A model generated the notes under the pieces. The model did no database searches. It was not told where the DNA came from and worked only from the letters and a program-made list of their open reading frames with translations. The position numbers and the translations under genes are program-made. This document shows, piece by piece, positions 1 through 5,397 of a DNA stretch of 5,511 nt. Each line of letters begins with the position of its first letter. Within the stretch, counting starts at the first letter, position 1. Source of the stretch: RGIG4608 sp045606265 (GTDB lineage: Bacteria > Bacillota > Clostridia > Oscillospirales > CAG-272); contig JAZURO010000063.1 of assembly GCA_045606265.1 (NCBI GenBank), forward strand, positions 1 to 5,511. The letters are read 5' to 3'.

Positions 1-50
1 AGTATAAAATCGGGAACGTTACAGAGAAAGTCACAAGCTGAAAATGTGGT

Positions 51-71
51 TTTTTTTGAAAAGTTACAAAA
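51..71. repeat. Inverted relative of the TTTGTAACTTTT repeats
   Basis: This T-run followed by GAAAAGTTACAAAA is, read on the other strand, TTTTGTAACTTTTC plus an A-run. It therefore matches the start of the two direct repeats at 723-750 and 761-788, in inverted orientation about 650-700 bp away. The two copies bracket almost all of the palindromic region. Low complexity makes chance similarity possible, but the shared GTTACAAA core is specific. Confidence 0.5.
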
Positions 72-78
72 TAAGAAT

Positions 79-108
79 GTGGGGACATTTTTGAAAAACT
101 GTCCCCAC
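79..108. repeat. Hairpin with perfect 9-bp stem
   Basis: GTGGGGACA (79-87) and TGTCCCCAC (100-108) form a perfect GC-rich stem around a 12-nt loop. The loop has a T-run and an A-run that could extend the pairing. On the + strand the stem is followed by GCCCCCG, not by T residues, so it is not a standard intrinsic terminator in that direction. On the - strand it is followed by a moderately T-rich stretch, so weak termination there is possible. Confidence 0.6.
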
Positions 109-130
109 GCCCCCGAAAAACCTTGATGGA

Positions 131-284
131 TTGGTTTGTACGGACTTTACGTAAATTTTCGATAATTCACGAGTGAATTATCGGTACACCCACTAAAATC
201 CTTTTACGAAAATGAATTTTCGCCAAGGATTTTATTGTCTGTACTACGAAAATCCCTCTTACAGAGTGATTTTCTAAAATTTAC
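131..284. repeat. Structured repeat unit 1 (three hairpins closed by an outer stem)
   Basis: Helices seen directly, in order: an outer stem GTAAATTTT (151-159) with AAAATTTAC (276-284); hairpin A, CGATAATTCAC/GTGAATTATCG (160-170 and 173-183, 2-nt loop GA); hairpin M, TAAAATCCTT/AAGGATTTTA (194-203 and 225-234) with an inner stem CGAAAAT/ATTTTCG (207-213 and 216-222); and hairpin B, GAAAATC/GATTTTC plus CTC/GAG (248-258 and 264-274, one C/T mismatch, loop TTACA). Together they form a multibranched fold from 151 to 284. The unit starts with TTGGTTTGT (131-139), and the same nine bases recur immediately after it (285-293). They are either a unit boundary or a target-site duplication. Hairpins A and B recur in unit 2. 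Confidence 0.65.
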
Positions 285-483
285 TTGGTTTGTGCCACTC
301 GGTACTGTGAGTTCGTGGTTGAACATTGGTATTTGGATGCTGATGCTAAAAAGATAAATTTATTGTGGATAAATTCGATAATTCACGGGTGAATTATCGC
401 CCTTACGTACAAGTACGACGGTCAGCATTGAGTTTTCCAAACCACGAAAATCCCTCCCAAGTGAGTGATTTTCTAAAATTTAC
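285..483. repeat. Structured repeat unit 2 (diverged copy of unit 1)
   Basis: Hairpin A returns at 376-399 with identical 11-bp arms and loop GG instead of GA. Hairpin B returns at 446-473 with the same stem, the same C/T mismatch and a different loop (CCAAGT). The right ends of the two units share 23 identical bases (264-286 and 463-485). A weaker closing stem is TAAATT/AATTTA (370-375 and 477-482). Between A and B, CGTAC-AA-GTACG (406-417) takes the place of hairpin M. Further nested arms are TTCGTGGTT/AACCACGAA (312-320 and 440-448) and ATGCTGA/TCAGCAT (337-343 and 422-428), making this unit a long imperfect palindrome. The next bases, TTACTTTGTACG (484-495), resemble the start of unit 1. 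Confidence 0.6.
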
Positions 484-523
484 TTACTTTGTACGAAGCC
501 ATAAGCTTCAAATTAAACTTACC

Positions 524-558
524 ATTTGTGCAAAATAATATCTTTTGTGCAAATAATG
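524..558. repeat. Short direct repeat pair TTTGTGCAAA
   Basis: Two close copies, ATTTGTGCAAAATAATA (524-540) and TTTTGTGCAAATAATG (543-558), lie 19 bp apart. Each contains TTTGTGCAAA. Two helical-phase copies could be a protein-binding pair, but no promoter next to them can be recognised, so this is only a noted repeat. Confidence 0.4.
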
Positions 559-575
559 TGTCTATTCGTAGGGTA

Positions 576-651
576 GCAAATCCTCAATTTTGAGGGCGCC
601 TGTTAAAATGCCCTCAAAATTGTTTTGTGTCAACTCGTTGACACGATTTGC
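576..651. repeat. Three-way-junction palindromic element
   Basis: Three perfect stems nest to give one compact fold. P1 is GCAAATC (576-582) with GATTTGC (645-651). P2 is CAATTTTGAGGGC (585-597) with GCCCTCAAAATTG (610-622), 13 bp around a 12-nt loop. P3 is GTGTCAA (627-633) with TTGACAC (638-644), loop CTCG. P3 stacks directly on P1. Linkers are 2 nt and the four T residues at 623-626. P2 followed by TTTTGTG might act as a weak terminator on the + strand, but its GC pairs sit near the loop and the T-run is short. A structured RNA or a mobile palindromic repeat are the alternatives. Confidence 0.6.
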
Positions 652-674
652 GCAGAGTTTTGCCACGAAGTTCT

Positions 675-713
675 ACAAAAAAGTTTTTGTGCCACTTTTT
701 TCAAAAAGTGGCA
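675..713. repeat. Two adjoining hairpins
   Basis: ACAAAAA (675-681) pairs with TTTTTGT (684-690). Next to it, TGCCACTTTTT (690-700) pairs with AAAAAGTGGCA (703-713), a perfect 11-bp arm pair with a 2-nt centre. TGCCAC also occurs at 661-666, giving the right arm a second possible partner. No T-tract follows on either side, so an intrinsic terminator is not supported. Confidence 0.5.
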
Positions 714-722
714 ACCCCAAAT

Positions 723-788
723 CTTTGTAACTTTTCTCGAAAAAGAACAAGAAAGTTCTTCTTTGTAACTTTTTTCAAAAAAGAACAA
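723..788. repeat. Imperfect 28-bp direct repeat, period 38
   Basis: Positions 723-750 and 761-788 match at 26 of 28 bases. Each begins CTTTGTAACTTTT and ends AAAAAGAACAA; they differ only at the 14th and 17th bases. Each copy can fold weakly through its T-run and A-run. The 10-nt spacer supplies GTTCTT, which pairs with AAGAAC at the end of copy 1. The inverted relative at 51-71 shares the GTAACTTTT core. Confidence 0.6.
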
Positions 789-878
789 AAACAAGATTAA
801 TCAGCATACTGATACACAATAATCAATAATTTAACAAAAAAAACCGTCAAAAAAAGAGTATATTTTTATTCAAATCTA

Positions 879-907
879 TTTACAATGGCGCAAATTTGTG
901 TTAAAAT
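879..907 (+). promoter_or_regulatory. nifJ promoter (sigma-A type, extended -10)
   Basis: TTTACA (-35, 879-884) and TAAAAT (-10, 902-907) are separated by exactly 17 bp. A TG dinucleotide one base upstream of the -10 (899-900) makes it an extended -10. The predicted start is near 913-915, giving a leader of about 60 nt. A second TAAAAT (920-925) within a repeat of GTGTTAAAAT lacks a convincing -35. Confidence 0.7.
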
Positions 908-915
908 GAAGTTTG

Positions 916-933
916 GTGTTAAAATAATAACAA
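916..933. promoter_or_regulatory. Candidate Rex operator
   Basis: The 18-bp site GTGTTAAAATAATAACAA matches 12 of the 14 specified positions of the clostridial Rex consensus TTGTTAA-N4-TTAACAA, as I know it from the family. The mismatches are the first base and the first base of the right half. It lies just downstream of the -10, about +2 to +20, where a repressor would block RNA polymerase. Rex senses the NADH/NAD+ ratio and controls fermentation genes in Firmicutes. No rex gene is in the window. Confidence 0.5.
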
Positions 934-958
934 TAAATCATTTAATTTTAATTTTTTT

Positions 959-964
959 AGGAGG
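959..964 (+). promoter_or_regulatory. nifJ ribosome binding site
   Basis: AGGAGG sits 9 nt before the ATG at 974, directly after an unstructured T/A-rich leader. It fixes the start codon. The internal Met10 codon has no comparable site. Confidence 0.9.
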
Positions 965-973
965 ATTTGAAAC

Positions 974-3900
974 ATGGCAATTCAAAGAAGAAAAATTTCC
1001 ATGGACGGTAATACTTCCGCAGCGCACGTATCTTATGCGTTCACAGAAGTAGCCGCTATCTACCCCATCACACCCTCATCCCCTATGGCTGAGGTTACTG
1101 ACACTTGGTCAGCTACTGACAAGAACATTTTCGGCGAGCCCGCTAAAAACATTCTTGGTCAGAACGTACAGGTAATTGAAATGGAATCCGAAGCAGGTGC
1201 CGCAGGTGCCGTTCACGGATCTCTTGCAGCAGGTGCTCTTACCACAACTTATACAGCATCTCAGGGTCTTCTCCTTATGATCCCCAATATGTATAAGATT
1301 GCCGGCGAGCTTCTTCCTTGCGTAATTCACGTATCAGCTCGTGCAGTTGCATCTCACGCGCTCAACATTTTCGGTGACCACTCCGACGTTTACGCTTGCC
1401 GTCAGACAGGTTTTGCTATGATGGCTGAAACAAACCAGCAAGAAATTATGGACCTTGGTGCAGTTGCTCACTTGGCAACAATCAAGGGCAGAGTTCCCGT
1501 TCTTAACTTCTTCGACGGTTTCCGTACATCTCACGAGATCCAGAAAATCGAAGCTTGGGATTACAAGGATCTTGAAGAAATGGTTGATAAGGACGCTCTT
1601 GCAGCATTCAGAGCGCGTTCACTCAACCCCGAGCATCCCGTTCTTCGTGGCTCTGCTGAAAACGGTGACATCTTCTTCCAGCACAGAGAAGCTTGTAACG
1701 CATACTACGATGCATTCCCTGCAATCGTTGAAGAATATATGGACAAGGTTAACGAAAAGCTTGGCACAGACTATAAGCTCTTTAACTACTACGGTGCTCC
1801 CGATGCTGAAAGAGTTATCGTTGCTATGGGTTCAATCTGTGACGTTGCTGAGGAAGTTATTGATTATCTTCTTGCTCAGGGCGAAAAGGTAGGTCTTGTA
1901 AAGGTTAGACTTTACCGTCCTTTCGTTGCTGAAAAGCTCAGCGAGGCAATTCCCGCAACAGCTAAGAAGATCGCTGTACTTGACAGAACAAAAGAGCCCG
2001 GTTCTCTTGGTGAGCCCCTCTTCCTTGACGTTGTTGCTGCTCTTAACGAGGTTGGCAGAAGCATTAAGGTTGTTGGCGGTCGTTACGGTCTTGGTTCAAA
2101 GGATACAACTCCCGCATCCATCTTTGCAGTTTTCGCAAATCTTGCACTTGATATGCCTAAGGGACACTTCACAATCGGTATTGTTGATGACGTAACAGGT
2201 CTTTCACTTCCCGAAACAGTAGTTCCCAACACAGCAGCAGAGGGAACAATCTCCTGCAAGTTCTGGGGTCTTGGCGGTGACGGTACAGTTGGTGCTAACA
2301 AGAACTCCATCAAGATTATCGGTGACCACACAGACAAGAACATTCAGGCATACTTCCAGTATGACTCAAAGAAGACAAGTGGTGTAACGATCTCTCACCT
2401 TCGTTTCGGTGACAACAAGATCAAATCACCTTACTATATCACAAAGGCAAACTTTGTTGCTTGCCACAACTCATCTTATATTCTTAAAGGATTTGAAATC
2501 GTTGAGGACGTAATCCCCGGCGGCACATTCCTTCTTGACTGCCAGTGGACAGTTGACGAGCTTGACTCTCACCTTCCCGCAACAGTTAAGTCTTATATCG
2601 CAAACAACGATATTAACTTCTACATTATCAATGCAACAGGTATCGCAACAGAAAGAATCGGTAACCCCAAGGTTAAGAATACAGTTCTTCAGTCCGCATT
2701 CTTCGCTCTTGCTAACATTCTTCCCACAGCAGATGCTATCAATTATATGAAGAAGATGGCATACAAGTCCTACATCAAGAAGGGACAGGCCATGGTTGAC
2801 CTCAACTATGCTGCTATCGACGCAGGCGCTGATGCTTTCGTTAAGGTTGAAGTTCCCGCTTCCTGGAAGACAGTTGACACAACAAAGGCAGACGTTGTTG
2901 TTGAAGGCGACAGACCTGAACTTGTTAAGTACGTTAAGGAAGTTGTAACTCCCGTTTCCAAGATGACAGGTGACAAGCTTCCCGTTTCTGCATTCGTTGA
3001 TTACGTTGACGGCACATTCCCTCAGGGCGCTGCTGCTTACGAAAAACGCGGTGTTGCTGTAAACGTTCCCGAATGGATCCCCGAAAACTGTATCCAGTGT
3101 AACAGCTGTGCATTCGTATGTCCTCACGCAACAATTCGTCCTTATGCTATGACAGAGGAAGAAGCTGCAAACGCACCCGAATCCACAAAGTTCACTGCTA
3201 AACCCGTAATTAAGACAAACTACAAATTCACAATGGCAGTATCTCCTCTTGACTGTATGGGATGTACTCTTTGTGTTAAGGCTTGTCCTGTTAACAATAA
3301 AGCCGCTAAGGACGGCACAGACAAGGTCGCTCTTAAGATGGTTCCTCAGGAAACACAGGCAGATCAGCAGGCAGCTTGGGACTACTGCGTAGCAAACGTA
3401 AGCGAAAAGCCCGAGCTTATCAACAACACAATCAAGGGTTCACAGTTCAAACAGCCCTTGCTTGAATTCTCCGGCTCTTGCGCAGGTTGTGCTGAAACAT
3501 CTTATGCTCGTCTTATCACACAGCTCTTCGGTGAAAGAATGTATATTTCCAACGCAACAGGTTGTTCTTCAATCTGGGGTGGTTCTGCTCCCGCAACTCC
3601 TTACACAGTAAATAAGGAAAGCGGCAGAGGTCCTGCTTGGGCTAACTCACTCTTTGAGGATAACGCTGAGCACGGTCTTGGTATGGCATTCGGTCAGAAG
3701 GCAATCAGAAATAAGCTCATCAACTACGTAGAAGCTCTTAAGAATGAGTGCGATAACGAAGCAACACTTGCAGCTATCGACACATACCTTGCAACACTCG
3801 ATGACGGCAAGGCAAACGAAGCAGCTACAAAGGCACTTGTTGCAGCACTTGAAGCTTGCACATGCCAGTCCGAGCTTAAAGATAAGATCCTTGCTGAAAA

Positions 3901-4570
3901 GACATACCTCTCCAAGAAGAGCGTATGGATCTTCGGTGGTGACGGTTGGGCATACGACATTGGATTTGGCGGTCTTGACCACGTTCTTGCTTCCGGCGAA
4001 AACGTAAACGTAATGGTATTCGATACCGAAGTTTACTCCAACACCGGTGGACAGGCATCCAAGGCATCTCAGATCGGTCAGGTTGCTCAATTCGCAGCAG
4101 CAGGTAAGGCAATCGGCAAGAAGAACCTTGCTGAAATCGCAATGTCCTACGGCTACGTTTACGTTGCACAGATTGCTATGGGCGCTGATATGAACCAGAC
4201 ACTTAAAGCTCTCACAGAGGCAGAAGCATATAACGGTCCTTCAATCGTTATCGGTTATGCTCCTTGTGAAATGCACGGTGTTAAGGGCGGTATGCAGAAC
4301 TGCCAGCTTGAAATGAAGAAGGCAGTTGAAGCAGGTTACTGGCAGATGTTCAGATACAACCCCGCACTTAAAGCAGAGGGCAAGAATCCTCTTACAATCG
4401 ACTCTAAGGAGCCCACAGCTAACTATGTTGACTTCATTAAGAGCGAAACACGTTATGCTCGTCTTGCTCAGTCCTTCCCTGAAAGAGCTGAAGCACTCTT
4501 TGCAAAAGCTGAAGAAAGCGCAAAGGCGAAGTATGACAGACTTCAAAAAATGGGTAAGCTTTACGAATAA
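974..4570 (+). CDS. nifJ: Pyruvate:ferredoxin (flavodoxin) oxidoreductase
   Basis: This cytoplasmic enzyme oxidatively decarboxylates pyruvate with CoA to acetyl-CoA and CO2, reducing ferredoxin or flavodoxin; it is the central pyruvate node of anaerobes. The 1198-aa protein has the full single-chain order. The N-terminal pyruvate/TPP domain carries YPITPSSPMAE (30-40), SEAGAAGAVHG (72-82) and SARA (121-124), supplying the expected catalytic Thr33, Glu73 and Arg123. A transketolase-C-like domain covers about 260-415. The gamma-type domain starts near GLGGDGTVGANK (432-443). The EKR motif is at 690-692. A two-cluster ferredoxin domain has Cys706/709/712/716 and Cys761/764/767/771. The C-terminal TPP domain has GGDGWAYD (988-995), DTEVYSNTGGQ (1017-1027), and proximal-cluster ligands Cys836, Cys839, Cys864 and Cys1098. 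It ends without the extra C-terminal segment of Desulfovibrio africanus PFOR (1232 aa), which is linked to oxygen stability. It has its own promoter and terminator, so it is probably monocistronic. I see no frameshift or missing key residue. Confidence 0.98.
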   Translation: MAIQRRKISMDGNTSAAHVSYAFTEVAAIYPITPSSPMAEVTDTWSATDKNIFGEPAKNILGQNVQVIEMESEAGAAGAVHGSLAAGALTTTYTASQGLLLMIPNMYKIAGELLPCVIHVSARAVASHALNIFGDHSDVYACRQTGFAMMAETNQQEIMDLGAVAHLATIKGRVPVLNFFDGFRTSHEIQKIEAWDYKDLEEMVDKDALAAFRARSLNPEHPVLRGSAENGDIFFQHREACNAYYDAFPAIVEEYMDKVNEKLGTDYKLFNYYGAPDAERVIVAMGSICDVAEEVIDYLLAQGEKVGLVKVRLYRPFVAEKLSEAIPATAKKIAVLDRTKEPGSLGEPLFLDVVAALNEVGRSIKVVGGRYGLGSKDTTPASIFAVFANLALDMPKGHFTIGIVDDVTGLSLPETVVPNTAAEGTISCKFWGLGGDGTVGANKNSIKIIGDHTDKNIQAYFQYDSKKTSGVTISHLRFGDNKIKSPYYITKANFVACHNSSYILKGFEIVEDVIPGGTFLLDCQWTVDELDSHLPATVKSYIANNDINFYIINATGIATERIGNPKVKNTVLQSAFFALANILPTADAINYMKKMAYKSYIKKGQAMVDLNYAAIDAGADAFVKVEVPASWKTVDTTKADVVVEGDRPELVKYVKEVVTPVSKMTGDKLPVSAFVDYVDGTFPQGAAAYEKRGVAVNVPEWIPENCIQCNSCAFVCPHATIRPYAMTEEEAANAPESTKFTAKPVIKTNYKFTMAVSPLDCMGCTLCVKACPVNNKAAKDGTDKVALKMVPQETQADQQAAWDYCVANVSEKPELINNTIKGSQFKQPLLEFSGSCAGCAETSYARLITQLFGERMYISNATGCSSIWGGSAPATPYTVNKESGRGPAWANSLFEDNAEHGLGMAFGQKAIRNKLINYVEALKNECDNEATLAAIDTYLATLDDGKANEAATKALVAALEACTCQSELKDKILAEKTYLSKKSVWIFGGDGWAYDIGFGGLDHVLASGENVNVMVFDTEVYSNTGGQASKASQIGQVAQFAAAGKAIGKKNLAEIAMSYGYVYVAQIAMGADMNQTLKALTEAEAYNGPSIVIGYAPCEMHGVKGGMQNCQLEMKKAVEAGYWQMFRYNPALKAEGKNPLTIDSKEPTANYVDFIKSETRYARLAQSFPERAEALFAKAEESAKAKYDRLQKMGKLYE

Positions 4571-4590
4571 TAAAGTAAATTCATAAATAA

Positions 4591-4619
4591 AACCCCCGAC
4601 GAAATATCCGTCGGGGGTT
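4591..4619. terminator. nifJ intrinsic terminator, possibly bidirectional
   Basis: AACCCCCGACG (4591-4601) pairs perfectly with CGTCGGGGGTT (4609-4619) around a 7-nt loop, 20 nt after the nifJ stop. On the + strand it is followed by CTTGTATATAG, a weak T-tract. On the - strand the stem runs into TTTTATTTATG, which is a better tract. No - strand gene faces it inside the window. Confidence 0.85.
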
Positions 4620-4695
4620 CTTGTATATAGTAAATAAAAGCAAAAATATTATGTTGTATATATTCTACAAAATTAAAAAAATACGGAATATTACC

Positions 4696-4724
4696 TTGTC
4701 ACATAGGGCGTAATGTGATATACT
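4696..4724 (+). promoter_or_regulatory. Promoter of the lipoprotein gene
   Basis: TTGTCA (-35, 4696-4701) and TATACT (-10, 4719-4724) have a 17-bp spacer, and TG at 4716-4717 makes an extended -10. The predicted start is near 4731, leaving a leader of about 67 nt. The leader holds an 11-bp palindrome, CAGAT-A-ATCTG (4768-4778). Confidence 0.7.
4699..4718. promoter_or_regulatory. Dyad in the promoter spacer (candidate operator)
   Basis: TCACAT (4699-4704) and ATGTGA (4713-4718) are perfect inverted arms separated by 8 bp. They overlap the -35 end and touch the -10, filling the spacer. A repressor bound here would exclude RNA polymerase. I cannot assign a regulator family. Six-base arms can arise by chance, so this is tentative. 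Confidence 0.4.
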
Positions 4725-4797
4725 TGAAGCAGAAAGAAGTTTGCACAAAAAACGCTAACGATAATCACAGATAATCTGCTATGTAAGGAAGAAAATT

Positions 4798-5385
4798 ATG
4801 AAAAACACAAAATTCAAAACGAACAAAACAAAACTTATCGCGATAATGATGCTCTTGGTGATAATTTTATCAACCATTGTTACAACAGGATGTGAATTCT
4901 TTGTTACAAAAGAGATAGAACAAACAACTGAAAATTCACAAAAAGAAGTAATCAATCACGAGCCGCAAGATCTTATCGATGGTTTGATTACAAAAATGCA
5001 AAGCGCAGGGTATGATAAAATGGAAGCTATCGCAGAATTCTTTTTTCAATGTGGACATATCAGCTCTGTATATAACTATTCAGTAGAAATTATTGATGGT
5101 AAAATGTACTTAAATGGCTATGTTTACGATGTTATATCCTATGTTGCTGATTATGATTTAGTGTATGAAAATTCGCTTCTTTCGGATGCATTAAGCCGTG
5201 ATGTTGAAAAATATGATATTCTTTTGAAAATACAAAATCAGTCGGGGTGCTATATATTACAACCTCAAGAAGAAAATGGTATCGGATTTAAAATAGTTGT
5301 ATATGATATTGAAGGTGATTATTATTTTTTAGCATCTTATTATAGCGGAGAAGTACAAAAGATTCATAAAGTAAGTATTGATTAA
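4798..5385 (+). CDS. Predicted lipoprotein of unknown function
   Basis: I do not recognise this 195-aa protein. It has a typical export signal: a Lys-rich n-region (residues 2-12), a hydrophobic core LIAIMMLLVIILSTIV (13-28), then TTGC with Cys32 as the likely lipidated residue. The lipobox is imperfect, because Thr rather than Leu/Val sits at -3. A polar Glu/Thr/Gln-rich linker (about 33-57) follows, then a predicted helical part (about 58-84) and a Tyr-rich, probably beta-rich C-terminal domain (about 91-195). Cys85 and Cys151 are the only other cysteines. It is probably anchored to the outer face of the membrane. The start is supported by AAGGAAG at 4785-4791. The coding sequence is AT-richer than nifJ and has different codon preferences, consistent with an accessory or lowly expressed gene. 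No terminator follows; another ribosome binding site overlaps its stop. Confidence 0.8.
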   Translation: MKNTKFKTNKTKLIAIMMLLVIILSTIVTTGCEFFVTKEIEQTTENSQKEVINHEPQDLIDGLITKMQSAGYDKMEAIAEFFFQCGHISSVYNYSVEIIDGKMYLNGYVYDVISYVADYDLVYENSLLSDALSRDVEKYDILLKIQNQSGCYILQPQEENGIGFKIVVYDIEGDYYFLASYYSGEVQKIHKVSID

Positions 5386-5390
5386 AGGAG
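5384..5390 (+). promoter_or_regulatory. Ribosome binding site for the next ORF
   Basis: AAAGGAG overlaps the lipoprotein stop codon (5383-5385) and lies 7 nt before the ATG at 5398. It indicates that a second gene was meant to be translated from the same mRNA. It is a better match than the lipoprotein gene's own site. Confidence 0.7.
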
Positions 5391-5397
5391 ATAAACT

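Larger units (their letters stand above)
1..878. other. Gene-free region rich in hairpins and repeats
   Basis: I see no credible coding sequence on either strand in this stretch. The short open frames lack a ribosome binding site and overlap palindromes. The region consists mostly of inverted and direct repeats, which are listed separately. Smaller dyads not listed elsewhere are GAAGC/GCTTC (495-499 and 505-509), AAGAAC/GTTCTT (743-748 and 755-760) and ATCAG/CTGAT (800-804 and 809-813). No tRNA, rRNA or riboswitch that I recognise is present. Positions 814-878 are AT-rich spacer. Confidence 0.75.

Noticed and set aside
79..108. Intrinsic terminator on the + strand
   Set aside because: The 9-bp stem is good, but the following bases are GCCCCCGAAAAACC with no T-tract.
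1..126. Open frame from the window edge to TGA at 124-126 (41 codons), possibly the end of an upstream gene
   Set aside because: It runs through a T-run and straight across the 79-108 hairpin, shows no recognisable protein pattern and has Lys/Asn-rich low-complexity content. Without upstream sequence it cannot be supported.
160..473. CRISPR array
   Set aside because: Hairpins A and B recur only twice at unequal spacing, with internal palindromes and no uniform spacers. No cas gene is present.
576..651. tRNA gene
   Set aside because: The three stems do not have tRNA arm lengths, and there is no anticodon loop or T-loop GTTCRA motif.
2471..3127. Antisense 218-codon ORF within nifJ
   Set aside because: It is the mirror of strongly biased nifJ codons (Leu CTT, Lys AAG, Val GTT read in reverse) and gives a Cys/Asn-rich product with no ribosome binding site. 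The other overlapping frames inside nifJ are rejected for the same reason.
4781..4786. ATGTAA start-stop mini-ORF before the lipoprotein gene
   Set aside because: It has no ribosome binding site of its own and overlaps the real one (AAGGAAG). Such a sextet is expected by chance in AT-rich DNA.
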